From NCBI GenBank assembly GCA_002683825.1, contig NYUD01000064.1, positions 90,973 through 154,972 of the forward strand: a stretch of DNA of 64,000 nt, read 5' to 3'. The stretch comes from Planctomycetota bacterium (GTDB lineage Bacteria; Planctomycetota; UBA1135; GCA-002686595). The translations under genes and the position numbers were made by a program. Under the pieces are notes generated by a model. That model ran no database searches, was not told the DNA's origin, and was given only the letters and a program-made list of their open reading frames with translations. Of the stretch, positions 54,024 to 63,152 are shown in pieces (position 1 is the first letter of the stretch; each line of letters opens with the position of its first letter).

Positions 54024-54391
54024 GGGCGGAGGGTGGCCCCGTTCAAGTGGTCTCAGGAACGGTCCTCAGGAAAGCCGATAACGAGGACCGACACTTTGCG
54101 AACACTTTTCGTGTTTTCCCCGTTCGGTGGTCAACGCACGAAACTTTCAAACGTCTAAAAAACTAAAGGAAACAAAGCGAGCCAAACGGCGTAAATCCCC
54201 CTGTAGGTGAAGACGGGTGTCCCGAGAGGGAACGCCCGGCACAGTCAACGGCAGGAGCGAGTCGGCAGGACGCGATCGATCGGGAAGGCGAGCAGGGCCT
54301 TCCCGGCAGGAAAGGTCGGTCGCGTACGACTCGCATCGGGCCGCGTTGTTCGATCCCCCCGAGAAAAGAAGACCACGAGAGGCAGATCCCC
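54024..54391. other. 368-bp divergent intergenic region with AT-rich core
   Basis: No gene. Dyads are GGTCCTC (54061-54067) with GAGGACC (54083-54089), and AACAC (54101-54105) with GTGTT (54111-54115). Direct repeats of ACACTTT(G/T)CG begin at 54091 and 54102. An AT-rich patch lies at 54140-54176. These are likely promoter and operator elements for the divergent genes; no specific regulator is recognised. Confidence 0.5.
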
Positions 54392-55906
54392 ATGGCGAAG
54401 TTGGCAGGGTTCGTCGTTTTGTTGCTCCTTTGCGTCCCGGCTGCGGCGGGCCAGAACTCGCTTCACGGATCCGCTCGCGTCGCGTCCCGCTCCACGGGCG
54501 CGAAGGACTTGCTCTTCGGCCAGCTGGCCCGGCGCTGGCTCGACCGCCAGGAATACGATGCCGCGGAGGCGCTCGGGGTCGGCCTCGAAGAGGTCCTGAA
54601 GCGACGTCTCACCCGGCTCGAGTGGGGCGCCCTCGATCTGCGGATGCCGCCGGAGGCCCTCGCCGATCCGCGCTGGTGCCGGAGGATCGCGGGCTCCCTG
54701 GAGGCGCTCCTGGAGGCTCAAACCGAGTTTCTGCGCTGGCTTGCGGGTCCCGCTTCCGCCGCTTCCACGCGGGAGATCGCGCGGAATACGAAGGCCCACG
54801 TGAAGGAGCTCAAGCAGTGGCTGAAGGGCCTCAAGCCGCGACACTTCGCCGATCTGCAGGCCCTGCGCGGCAAGGACCTGATGGACGTCCTGCAACCCAA
54901 GCCCTCCGTGGTCGAAGCGCTGCGAGCCTTCAACGCCTACCTGGTGCGGGGCGGGCCGCTGCAACGCAAGGTCGAGCTGCGGCGGGCACGCATCATCTTC
55001 CAGCCGACCCGCCGGGACCTGGTCGAGTTCGCCTGTACGGTCGGCCTGTTGCGCCCGCAGCTGCGCGAGTTTTTCTGGGTGTCGGGCCTGGAGAACTGGA
55101 CCATGTTCGACTTCGACGGAACGCGCGTCGTCGGCATGCAGTACGCGGGTCCGAAGGCCGAGAACGACTACACGGACGCCATCGCCATGGACGGGCGCAA
55201 CAAGAACGCCCTCTTCGAACACGTCGTCCAGCTGGGGGTGCGCTCGCTGATGGAGAGCGTCTCGCGCGGCAAGATCGAACCCTTGCTGGCGGGGGGACTC
55301 GCGAACGAGCTCGTGATCGAACTCTACGGGGAGGTCGACACGCGCTCCGACGGCGATTTGAGAAGCCGCTCCACCCTGGCGCGTTCGGTCTTCGTCCCGG
55401 GTGCGAACTCGAGCGGCGGGTTCCTCCCGCCGGTCAGTGCGGACAGCCGCTGGCGCAGCGACAAGGGCAAGAACCACTTCAAGAGCGAGTTGAAGAGGGC
55501 GCAAAAGGGCGGCGGAAAACGCGCCCGTTCCAGGACCGACAAGCTGTCGCGTTTTCGCCTCATCACCGACGACCAATCCGGCAAGTTCGTGATCCAGGCC
55601 CCCTTCCTCGGCCCCCAGGCCCTGGCCCCTCCCCCGGCGAAGTTCTTCGGCGACTACGCCGAGCTCTTGCGCGCCTATCGGGCCGGGTTCCTCCACTGGC
55701 TGCGCACCGAGGCGGGTGGCAAGCGAGGAGAGAGCGGAAGGCTCTTTTCCGAGCTCCTGAGAGCCTCCACCGACCCCCGGGAACGCCGCGACCTGGCGCA
55801 GTTGTTCGAAGAGACCTACGGCACAGCCCTCTCGGTTGGCGCACCCGAGGAACTCTTCGAGAGCGACTCCCTGGAGGGGCGATTCCTGGTCTGGCTCTCG
55901 AAGTAG
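54392..55906 (+). CDS. Secreted protein of unknown function
   Basis: 504 residues. A signal peptide (LAGFVVLLLLCVPAAAG) ends near residue 22. Not recognised. The N-terminal ~170 residues are helical, with an Arg/Leu-rich bundle. The middle has alternating beta and helix (ELRRARIIFQPTRRDLVEFA, SGLENWTMFDFDGTRVVGMQY). A Lys/Arg-rich segment (KSELKRAQKGGGKRARSR) lies near residue 370. The C-terminal ~120 residues are helical again. No Cys pairs or known catalytic motif is seen. It stands alone, downstream of an AT-rich divergent promoter region. Confidence 0.7.
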   Translation: MAKLAGFVVLLLLCVPAAAGQNSLHGSARVASRSTGAKDLLFGQLARRWLDRQEYDAAEALGVGLEEVLKRRLTRLEWGALDLRMPPEALADPRWCRRIAGSLEALLEAQTEFLRWLAGPASAASTREIARNTKAHVKELKQWLKGLKPRHFADLQALRGKDLMDVLQPKPSVVEALRAFNAYLVRGGPLQRKVELRRARIIFQPTRRDLVEFACTVGLLRPQLREFFWVSGLENWTMFDFDGTRVVGMQYAGPKAENDYTDAIAMDGRNKNALFEHVVQLGVRSLMESVSRGKIEPLLAGGLANELVIELYGEVDTRSDGDLRSRSTLARSVFVPGANSSGGFLPPVSADSRWRSDKGKNHFKSELKRAQKGGGKRARSRTDKLSRFRLITDDQSGKFVIQAPFLGPQALAPPPAKFFGDYAELLRAYRAGFLHWLRTEAGGKRGESGRLFSELLRASTDPRERRDLAQLFEETYGTALSVGAPEELFESDSLEGRFLVWLSK

Positions 55907-55936
55907 GCGTTGCTCGCCTGCAACGTGCCGCACAGG

Positions 55937-56034
55937 ATGTTCGAACTCGGTCGGCCTGTATCGAAGGCGCTTCGGAGGTGAAAGCGGGATTGGTGTAGGA
56001 GTTCCGGCTACATCTTGAACCGTGCAACAAGGCC
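55937..56034. repeat. 98-bp diverged repeat, copy A
   Basis: Aligns without gaps to 56838-56935: 58/98 identical overall, with 29/40 at the left end and 21/28 at the right, and little similarity in the middle. It includes ATG..TGA spanning 15 codons that is kept in both copies (MFELGRPVSKALRR). Confidence 0.45.
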
Positions 56035-56148
56035 CGGGATGGCGCCATCCTCGGCGGCTCATCATGAGCTTGTTCGTAGCGGAAAGACGAAGTCGGACGC
56101 CTGACGGGCCAGTCCCAGACGGGGGCGAGAGAGCTCGCGCCAGCGCTC

Positions 56149-56640
56149 TTATTCGGACTTCTCGAGCTTCTCGTAGAGGGCGGCCGCTTCCTCGCGGGTT
56201 ATCGCGCCGGCTTCGACGGCCCCTTCGATGCGCTTCTTGATCCCTTCCAGGGCTTCATCGCTCAGGTCGCCGGCTGCGACGGCCCCTTCGATGCGCCTCT
56301 TGAAGCCATCCCAATGGACCTCACCACCCTCGCCCCTACCGGCGACGATCATGAGGCGCATCCTGCCGAGCCTGCGGTCGGCGTCTTCCCGACTCACCTC
56401 TCCATCGGCAACCATCTTCTCGACCGCTTCTACACGGCGTGCGTATTGCTCCCGAGTGATGGTCTTGGAGTCACCGGTGATCGTGTCGGCTGCGGAGTTG
56501 TTGACGCACCCGGCTCCCGGAGAGGTGAGTCCGGCCGCGACGAGGAGCAGGGCGAGGGAGCCCGAGAAGAAGGAGCGGTTTCCGAGGCGGGCCGCGCTCC
56601 TGTTCGTGGGCGTCCCGAGGATTCTGGAGATTCGGTTCAT
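56149..56640 (-). CDS. Small helical lipoprotein with duplicated segment
   Basis: 163 residues from ATG 56640, preceded by GGAGG. A basic start and hydrophobic stretch (SLALLLVAAGLTSPGAGC) give a lipoprotein signal with Cys near 45. The rest is charged and helical. Two copies of a GFKRRIEGAVAAGDLSDEA-like unit (second: GIKKRIEGAVEAGAITREE) lie in tandem, preceded by weaker relatives (EKMVADGEVSREDA). These SHOCT-like short helical repeats may mediate oligomerisation. Function unknown. Confidence 0.7.
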   Translation of the reverse strand: MNRISRILGTPTNRSAARLGNRSFFSGSLALLLVAAGLTSPGAGCVNNSAADTITGDSKTITREQYARRVEAVEKMVADGEVSREDADRRLGRMRLMIVAGRGEGGEVHWDGFKRRIEGAVAAGDLSDEALEGIKKRIEGAVEAGAITREEAAALYEKLEKSE

Positions 56641-56837
56641 GAGTGAGCCTCCGTTGGCTGCGGAGGCGGTAGCGGGGGTGGTCAGGCAGAGGGACTCCAA
56701 CTGGGCGAGAGCTTCGGCGTTGGTGCATCGATCCTACGCTCGGGACGAGCACTGCCCGAGGAGCTGGCCTGTTCGGTAGGAGGTGGGTGACGATCTCCGC
56801 ATGAAGTTGCGAGTCCATCCGAATTACACAGCTCGGA

Positions 56838-56935
56838 ATGTTGGAGCTGGGTCGGCCAGGTTCGGAGGCGATCAGGCCCTGAGATTGTAGGGATGGGGAA
56901 CCTGTGGGCTCATTCCTGAACCATGCACCAACGCC
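56838..56935. repeat. 98-bp diverged repeat, copy B
   Basis: Partner of 55937-56034. Its short ATG..TGA frame is also 15 codons (MLELGRPGSEAIRP). Of the differences in the frame, several are at third codon positions (GAA/GAG, CTC/CTG, CCT/CCA). Both copies lie in intergenic DNA flanking the small lipoprotein gene. Confidence 0.45.
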
Positions 56936-56966
56936 TCTCATGAGACCAAGAACCTCGATGTCTGAG

Positions 56967-57001
56967 CCCGGCAAAAACACCCCTTTGGAACACCTATACT
57001 C
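56967..57001 (+). repeat. 35-bp promoter-like element, copy 1
   Basis: Contains CCCGGCAAAAACACCC, then TTTGGAACACC and TATACTC. The same 35 bp occur at 59124-59158 with only two differences. TATACT resembles a -10 box, but no -35 hexamer is at standard spacing. It lies 71-122 nt upstream of the CocE-like gene depending on its start. Confidence 0.5.
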
Positions 57002-57123
57002 AGAGATCGGTGGGCAGCGGAACCGCCGAGCCCCTTCCGATATCCTGAGCCGGCCACCGGACCGACGGCTCCGTGCCCGCCCATCGCCCCCCACCTAACA
57101 TGCTCCAGACAAAGTATCCCAGG

Positions 57124-58956
57124 ATGATCAAGTCGACGATTTCGCTCGCTGCGTCGATCGCAACGACGCTCGGCGCGGGCAACGCCCTCGCGCAGGACTC
57201 GGCCGAACCGGTCTTCGAGGACGGTCAGGCTCAGGTCGTCGAGGCCTTCCGCGACTCCGACCAGTGGATTCGTCAGCGCCTCTGGATCGAGACCGAGTTC
57301 GACTCCGATGGAGACGGCCGGCCCGACCGAGTACACGTCGACGTCACGCGGCAGGCACAGACGGACACCCAAGGACTGAAGGTGCCGGTGGTCTACGAGA
57401 CGAGCCCCTATTACGCGGGTACGGGTACGACGGACTCGAAGTACTTCTGGGACCCGCGCCAGGAGCTCGGCACCGATCCGGCCGAGCGCAACCCCATGCC
57501 GCCTATCGGCTACCGCGACGACAAATCGAGCATCTCCCGCTCGCTGGTCAAGACGTGGGTCCCGCGAGGCTTCGCCGTCGTGCACTCCGAGTCCCCGGGG
57601 ACGGGTCAGTCGCAGGGCTGCCCCACGGTGGGAGGCAGCAACGAGGCCCTCGCGCCGAAGGCCGTGATCGACTGGCTCAACGGGCGCGCAATGGGATACA
57701 CGACACCGGACGGCGACGAAGAGGTGAAGGCCGACTGGTCGACGGGCAAGGTGGGCATGACCGGCACGTCCTACAACGGCACGCTCCCACTGGCGGCGGC
57801 GACGACGGGCGTCGACGGACTCGAGGCGGTCATCCCGGTCGCCGCGAACACCTCGTACTACCACTACTACCGCTCGAACGGCCTCATCCGGCACCCGGGC
57901 GGATACATGGGCGAGGACATCGACGTCCTGTACGACTTCATCAACAGCGGCAACGCCGAGCGGCGGGAGTACTGCGACTGTGAGGTTCGCGACAAGGAGA
58001 TGGCCGAGGGCTTCGACCGGGTGAGCGGCGACTACAACGAGTTCTGGGCCGGCCGCGACTACGCGAACCAGCTGGGCCCGCTGAAGGCGGCCACCCTCAT
58101 GGCCCACGGCCTGAACGACTGGAACGTGATGCCCGCGCACAGCGTCCGTATCTATGAGGCGATCAAGGCCAAGGGCGTGCCTTGCCAGCTCTTCCTGCAC
58201 CAGGGTGGGCACGGTGGCCCGCCGCCTCTCGAGCTGATGAATCGTTGGTTCACCCGCTACCTGTACGGCGTGGAGAACGGCGTGGAGGACGACCCGCGCG
58301 CCTGGATCGTGCGCGAGGGCGACCGGCGCTCGAAGCCGACCCCCTATGCGGAGTATCCCAACCCTCAGGCCGAACACGTGCGGCTGCACCTCGGCGCGGG
58401 CGGCGCCGAGGCCGGCACGCTCTCCGCAGAGGCCACCCCCGGTCAGGGACAGGAGACCCTCGTCGACGACGCCTCCGTTACAGGCGCGAAGCTCGCGGCG
58501 GCGAACGGCTCCCCGCACAGGCTCTTGTACGCCACGCCGGAGCTGACCGCGCCCGTCCACATCTCGGGGACAGCACGCCTCGACATTCGCCTCGCGTGCA
58601 ACCGCCCGGCCGCGAACCTCTCCGTCTGGGTCGTCTCCTTGCCCTGGACACCGCGGGACAAGCCGAATGCGAACATCATCACCCGCGGCTGGGCCGACCC
58701 ACAGAACCACGCCTCCCTGACCGAGAGCGCCCCCCTCGCGCCCGGCGACTTCTACGACCTGAGCTTCGACCTGCAACCCGACGACCAGATCATCCCCGCC
58801 GGTGCACGCATCGGACTGATGGTCTTCTCGAGCGACCACGACTTCACGCTGTGGCCCGCCCCCGGCACCGAGCTCACGGTCGACCTGGATGCAACCTCGC
58901 TGACGCTGCCCGTCGTCGGGGGACTCGCTGCTCTAGAGAAGGCGACGAGCGAGTAG
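57124..58956 (+). CDS. CocE/NonD-family serine hydrolase, X-Pro dipeptidyl-peptidase-like
   Basis: 610 residues from ATG 57124; ATG 57100 and GTG 57073 are in frame upstream. A signal peptide ends near GNALAQ. The alpha/beta hydrolase triad is visible: Ser216 in GMTGTSYNG, an Asp in GLNDWNV, and His in LHQGGHGG. A C-terminal jelly-roll (PF08530-like, APVHISGTARLDIRL onward) completes the CocE/PepX architecture. A calcium-loop-like DSDGDGRPDR occurs near the N-terminus. Family members cleave X-Pro dipeptides or acyl esters outside the cell; which one is not clear. A 35-bp repeated element precedes it. Confidence 0.82.
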   Translation: MIKSTISLAASIATTLGAGNALAQDSAEPVFEDGQAQVVEAFRDSDQWIRQRLWIETEFDSDGDGRPDRVHVDVTRQAQTDTQGLKVPVVYETSPYYAGTGTTDSKYFWDPRQELGTDPAERNPMPPIGYRDDKSSISRSLVKTWVPRGFAVVHSESPGTGQSQGCPTVGGSNEALAPKAVIDWLNGRAMGYTTPDGDEEVKADWSTGKVGMTGTSYNGTLPLAAATTGVDGLEAVIPVAANTSYYHYYRSNGLIRHPGGYMGEDIDVLYDFINSGNAERREYCDCEVRDKEMAEGFDRVSGDYNEFWAGRDYANQLGPLKAATLMAHGLNDWNVMPAHSVRIYEAIKAKGVPCQLFLHQGGHGGPPPLELMNRWFTRYLYGVENGVEDDPRAWIVREGDRRSKPTPYAEYPNPQAEHVRLHLGAGGAEAGTLSAEATPGQGQETLVDDASVTGAKLAAANGSPHRLLYATPELTAPVHISGTARLDIRLACNRPAANLSVWVVSLPWTPRDKPNANIITRGWADPQNHASLTESAPLAPGDFYDLSFDLQPDDQIIPAGARIGLMVFSSDHDFTLWPAPGTELTVDLDATSLTLPVVGGLAALEKATSE

Positions 58957-59020
58957 GAGCTCCTCGACCGCAAGTAGACCGACTCTCCTGCGGCACCCCA
59001 TGGGTGCACGGAGGAGAAGC

Positions 59021-59050
59021 GCGGGGAGCGACCCGAGTCGCGCTCCCCGC
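59021..59050. terminator. Hairpin after CocE-like gene
   Basis: GCGGGGAGCG (59021-59030) pairs perfectly with CGCTCCCCGC (59041-59050) around a 10-nt loop. A smaller GCACCC/GGGTGC stem lies just upstream (58993-59007). Position supports termination; no T tract. Confidence 0.5.
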
Positions 59051-59123
59051 AGCATGCCGGCTCCAAGGGGTGGACGGCCCCTTCCTCCTGCCACCGCGCC
59101 CGCACCCCCCCACGGCCGCGGGC

Positions 59124-59158
59124 CCCGGCAAAAACACCCATTTGGAACACCTACACTC
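59124..59158 (+). repeat. 35-bp promoter-like element, copy 2
   Basis: Matches 56967-57001 at 33 of 35 positions; the TATACTC of copy 1 reads TACACTC here. It ends 73 nt before the ATG at 59232. Confidence 0.5.
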
Positions 59159-59231
59159 TCGGACCCCGCGCATGCGGCCCCTGGGGCGAGGGTTGCCTCC
59201 CTGGGGCTCCGACCCCGAGGGCCTCCCCACG

Positions 59232-59826
59232 ATGAAGACGATCACGCTCTGCCTGGTACTGGCCGTCGGCCTGCTCACCCTCATGCTCTGGCTCCTGTTC
59301 GGAGGTGGGGAGGGGCGTCGGGACGCTCCGTCCGCGGCACCCTCGATCAAGGGCGAGGCTGGTGCGGAGGCGGGAGAGGCGGTGACGTCGGCCCTCTTGG
59401 ATGGGGGCGGGGAAGGGGCAGCTCGCGCGCCGATCGAGGCCGAGTCGATGCCCGAGGCCGCCGCCACGGAAGAGGAGGGGCAAGCGCCGACGAACGCGCT
59501 GGCCGGCAGGCTGACGATCCTCGACGAGGTGGGGGGGGGTCTACCCCTCCGAGAGCGCGACCCTCACGCTCTACGCCCGGGGTGGCGAGGAGGCGGGCTC
59601 GCAACAGCATGGGATGTCTCCAGGTGGTTGCCATGATCAGGGGTACTCGATCTCGTCTCGCCGTGTCGTACGAATCTCGCGTGGACAACTGAGGGCCGTG
59701 CACACCTGGCCCGTCGACGCTCGGGGGCCCCGCGGGGGGGCTCCCATCCGCCCACGACCCTCCCGATCACGGGGGGTGGGGCGCCTCGTCCGACAGGCTG
59801 CTCCAGGTGTTTGCCTCGACCCGTGA
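59232..59826 (+). pseudogene. Frameshifted membrane-anchored regulatory-like protein
   Basis: The frame opens with a membrane anchor (TLCLVLAVGLLTLMLWLLFG), an Ala/Glu-rich linker, and a beta start ALAGRLTILDEVGG. A run of nine G at 59531-59539 then throws it out of frame; the annotated frame ends at 59636. In the +1 frame the sequence continues GVYPSESATLTLYARGG, which is the expected sequel for a carboxypeptidase-regulatory-like domain. Removing one G would join them. The rest of that frame, up to 59826, is not clearly protein-like, so the gene seems decayed as well as frameshifted. A sequencing error or phase variation at the G tract cannot be excluded. Confidence 0.55.
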
Positions 59827-59842
59827 GCGTTTCCGGGGTGGC

Positions 59843-60077
59843 CTAGCCTCGACCGGCCCGTCCGATGAAGAGGGTGTGCCGGGAGCCCTTGCGCTCCTTC
59901 GTTCGCGCATGGACCCGGCGGGCCTCGACCGTGAGTCCGGCCTGCCGTAGTGCGTGCTCGAAGGCGTCGCTGCCATAGGCGGACCACACGATCAGGACGC
60001 CACCCGGCGCGAGGGCCTGCGCCATGCGCGCGACGCCCTTGCGACCGTAGAGGGCCGCGTTGCTGCGGGTCGTCACC
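59843..60077 (-). pseudogene. C-terminal remnant of spermidine-synthase-like protein
   Basis: About 77 residues resembling the end of a spermidine synthase/SAM-methyltransferase-like protein: TTRSNAALYGRKGVARM, ALAPGGVLIVWSAYGSDAF, LRQAGLTVEARRVHAR and RHTLFIGRAG. The SAM-binding N-terminal two thirds are missing. The homology breaks near 60077, right where promoter-like DNA of the next gene begins. It is best read as the remnant left after a rearrangement. Confidence 0.6.
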
Positions 60078-60087
60078 AGTCTATACT
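60060..60087 (+). promoter_or_regulatory. Probable sigma-70 promoter of metallopeptidase gene
   Basis: TTGCTG (60060-60065) and TATACT (60082-60087) with a 16-nt spacer, 31 nt upstream of the ATG at 60119. The context CTATACTCAG resembles that at 56994-57003. Confidence 0.5.
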
Positions 60088-60118
60088 CAGTCCGCGCTGG
60101 ATGGCGTAGGGTGGCGGT

Positions 60119-62944
60119 ATGTTCTCGACGCTCTTCCCCAGCTTCCTCTGTCTCTTCGGGGTTTTGTGCGGCTCGGCTCAGAGGACCGTCGGCCGACATG
60201 ACCTGGAGCTTCTGGATTCAACGGGCACGCCTAGGCCGGTGGTACTCGACCCACGGCCCGTGCGTTCGCCGCGCCTACGGCTTCGAGTCTGGAGAGGGGA
60301 AGGGTTGGTCACGATCGAACCCGAGCCCTCGCGCGTGTTTCGCGGACGACTGGCTGATGACCCCGGCAGCCACGTACTGGTGCGCAAGAAGAACGACGGC
60401 AGCCTCGAGGCCCGCGTGTTTCCCGGGCAAGGTCGGTCCTTTGGCGTGGGGATCGGGGAAGAATTCCCTTCGGCCAGGCTCCGATGCGAAACCTGCATAG
60501 ACCCAAGCTCCAACCGACTCAGCTCGGGTCCAAACCCTGGCGGGCGCAGGGCAGGTCCGCCCCCCAACGAGCTCAGCGCCGGCCGGCTTCTCTACGGCCC
60601 ACTACCGGGCCCGACCATCGAGGTTCCGGCTCCTACCGCGCCCGCTGGATGCGTGATGCGTTGCGAAATCGCGTTCGATGCCGACTACGCGTATTACCAG
60701 CACCTAGGTGGAACAAGCGCGGCGGTCGTCGATCGCATCGAGTGGATGATGGCGGTCATCGACCACATCTATGCCCGGGACGCTCTAATCACCTATGACC
60801 TGACCGAGATCATCATTCGCGAACAACCGTACTACGCAGCAAACGGGGACACGGGAGCCGTACTGGACGAGTTCGTCGACGAGTGGAACAACAACCTCGC
60901 GGCCGTGCCTCGCGACATCGCACATTTGATGACCGAGCGCTCTACTCCTGGCATCGGTGGTGTGGCCTTCTTGGGTGTGGTCTGCACAAGTTTGGGGTAC
61001 GGATTCAGCCATGACAGCGAGTTCATCGTCGCGCACGAAATCGGGCATAACTGGGGCGCCGGCCACTGCCTCGATCCTTGGACCGAGAACATCCTTTGCA
61101 ATGGCGGCGGGCTGATCATCGGACCGCGCACGCGCGACACCATTACCGCGCACAAGCTCTCGCGGACGTGCCTTGATGAGATCGGTATCTATCCGAATCC
61201 GCTTCCTCCCTACGCAGCGACGGACGAGCTCGCATTGAAAGCATCGGACCTCGACCCCGGGGTGCCCGTGGTGGTCGACGTTCTCGCCAACGACCACGAC
61301 GGAAACTGCGACAAGCCCACGATCGCCACCTTCGAGCCGATCAGTGCACGCGGCGCAACGATCGGTCTGTCGATGGGGGCCGGCCCCGGCGCTCGAGATG
61401 AGCTCTCCTACACGCCCTCCGCAGAAAGGTTCGTCGGCCTGGACAGCTTCTCGTACACCATCGTCGACGCTTCGGGTTCAACCGCAGAGGCAGACGTCGT
61501 CCTCGATTTCCCAAGCCCCGGCGTCAAGGCCTACTGGAGCTTTGATGAGACGAGTGGGACACTCGCCAGGGACAGCTCCGGTTTCGATCACGATGCCGTG
61601 GCACAAGCCCCGACACAGTGGGTCACGGGGGTCATCGGTGGTGCGCTCGAGTTCGACGGATCCAGCCAGGTGCTGGACACCTTCGCGCCTTCCTTTGCTC
61701 CCCCGTGGTCGGTCTCCGCCTGGGTGCGTCGCTCCGCAAACGCGGGATCGTCCGCGCACTTGATCGAGTCCTCAAACGGCAGTTTGCGCCTCGAACAATG
61801 GTTTCGGACCGGACAAATCGGGGTGACGCACTACGGCGTTGCCGACTCGCACTTCGGCGTCTCGGCGCCTCTCGGCGTCTGGACACTCCTGACGTTTGTA
61901 GGCACCGAGGACGGCACGAGCCTCTTCGTGGACGCCCAATCCGTTGGCACGCTACCCACCTCGATTCTTGCTCCGATGGGGCCTATCAGCGCCAGCGGTG
62001 GACCCCTGGCGGCCACGCTCGACGATCTGCGTGTCTACAACGTGGCCCTCGACGCCAGCGCGATCCAAGGCCTTCACCAATTCGGTGGCGCCGCCGTCGC
62101 TCCCCGTCCAGTGGACGGCGGCAGTTTGGCGGACACCCCAGGTGAAATTCTGCGTTGGTCGGGAGGCTTTGGGGTGACTAGTTACGACGTCTACCTGGGA
62201 ACCGACGCGGCTGTGGTGACCGCGGCGACCTCGGTGTCGCCGGAATACCGCGGCAACCAGAGCACGACGGAATACATTCCATCGGGCCTCGTGAGCGGGG
62301 TCACCTACTACTGGAGGGTCGACGCACTCGTCCCGTCCGGAGCGCTGCCCGGTCCCGTGTGGCAGTTTGGTCTCGGTCCCGCAGGCCTGCTCGCTCACTG
62401 GCCGCTGGACGAGGGGGCAGGCGCTGTCGCAATCGACGCCGCGGGCTTGCACGATGCGTTGCTGATCGGTGATACCGGTTGGGTCCCCGGTCATAGCGGA
62501 GGAGGCCTGCGGTTCTACGGAAACGAAGAGCTCGCGGTGTCCTCGCTCTCGGACTTCGATCCTCCGTGGACGGTGGCCCTGTGGGTAAACCGAGAGCCCA
62601 GCCCGGGGGGAAGCGCCGCGCTCATCCGCTCATCCGACGGGGCCCTCAAGCTGGACCAGTGGCCGAACACCGACAAGGTAGGCGTCACCCTTTGGGGCGT
62701 TGTCGATGCAACGTTCGATGTCGTGGCCCCGCTCCAGGCCTGGATGCACCTCACATTCGTGGGTACCGCCCAAGGGATCGATCTCTACGCGGACGGGATC
62801 TACGCCGACAGTGTGCCCTACACGCTACGAGCCCCCACCGGACCGCTCGGTGGCTTCACAGACGCGCTGAACGCATCCGTTGATGAGCTGCGCATCTACA
62901 ACCGTGCCCTCAGCGCCTCGGAGATTCTCGACCTCGCTCAATGA
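60119..62944 (+). CDS. Secreted reprolysin-like metallopeptidase with two LamG domains
   Basis: 941 residues with a signal peptide (SFLCLFGVLCGSAQ). After a ~160-residue propeptide-like region, a zinc metallopeptidase domain holds HEIGHNWGAGH (His306, Glu307, His310, His316), as in adamalysin/reprolysin (M12B)-like enzymes. A cadherin-like or Ig-like domain follows (VVDVLANDHDGNC to IVDASGSTAEADVV). Then come a LamG/concanavalin-A domain (KAYWSFDETSGTLARDSSG), a fibronectin-III-like domain (TYYWRVDAL), and a second LamG (LAHWPLDEGAGAVAIDAAG). Likely degrades extracellular protein, with the LamG domains for binding. A promoter and the remnant gene lie just upstream. Confidence 0.82.
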   Translation: MFSTLFPSFLCLFGVLCGSAQRTVGRHDLELLDSTGTPRPVVLDPRPVRSPRLRLRVWRGEGLVTIEPEPSRVFRGRLADDPGSHVLVRKKNDGSLEARVFPGQGRSFGVGIGEEFPSARLRCETCIDPSSNRLSSGPNPGGRRAGPPPNELSAGRLLYGPLPGPTIEVPAPTAPAGCVMRCEIAFDADYAYYQHLGGTSAAVVDRIEWMMAVIDHIYARDALITYDLTEIIIREQPYYAANGDTGAVLDEFVDEWNNNLAAVPRDIAHLMTERSTPGIGGVAFLGVVCTSLGYGFSHDSEFIVAHEIGHNWGAGHCLDPWTENILCNGGGLIIGPRTRDTITAHKLSRTCLDEIGIYPNPLPPYAATDELALKASDLDPGVPVVVDVLANDHDGNCDKPTIATFEPISARGATIGLSMGAGPGARDELSYTPSAERFVGLDSFSYTIVDASGSTAEADVVLDFPSPGVKAYWSFDETSGTLARDSSGFDHDAVAQAPTQWVTGVIGGALEFDGSSQVLDTFAPSFAPPWSVSAWVRRSANAGSSAHLIESSNGSLRLEQWFRTGQIGVTHYGVADSHFGVSAPLGVWTLLTFVGTEDGTSLFVDAQSVGTLPTSILAPMGPISASGGPLAATLDDLRVYNVALDASAIQGLHQFGGAAVAPRPVDGGSLADTPGEILRWSGGFGVTSYDVYLGTDAAVVTAATSVSPEYRGNQSTTEYIPSGLVSGVTYYWRVDALVPSGALPGPVWQFGLGPAGLLAHWPLDEGAGAVAIDAAGLHDALLIGDTGWVPGHSGGGLRFYGNEELAVSSLSDFDPPWTVALWVNREPSPGGSAALIRSSDGALKLDQWPNTDKVGVTLWGVVDATFDVVAPLQAWMHLTFVGTAQGIDLYADGIYADSVPYTLRAPTGPLGGFTDALNASVDELRIYNRALSASEILDLAQ

Positions 62945-63122
62945 GAGCCTTTGCGACGAACTCTCGCTCCTCGTATGCGGCGGATTCGGTCCAACACCCG
63001 GTTGGAAAGCCGAGAGGGGGGTTCACTTCGACGACTGGAGGGCCGGGTCGCTGGTCGAGGACAACTGATCCTGCGGGCCCTGCGTTGCAAACCGCTGCGC
63101 TGAGCCACAAACAAACCGACTA

Positions 63123-63152
63123 GCGAACCCCCTCAGACGGGGGAGGGTTCGC
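63123..63152 (-). terminator. Terminator hairpin at end of HdeD gene
   Basis: GCGAACCC (63123-63130) pairs with GGGTTCGC (63145-63152); the loop contains further C and G runs. The stem includes the last codons of the HdeD-like gene, whose stop starts at 63133. Confidence 0.5.

Noticed and set aside
54140..54250. Possible cyclic-di-GMP-type riboswitch
   Set aside because: A few AAACAAAGC-like words occur, but the conserved GEMM core and paired stems are not there.
56938..58839. 633-codon minus-strand frame over the CocE-like gene
   Set aside because: Val/Arg/Gly-rich mirror; the plus strand has a signal peptide and the Ser-Asp-His triad.
62941..63132. Small frame after the metallopeptidase gene
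   Set aside because: Low-complexity composition and no ribosome-binding site; treated as intergenic.
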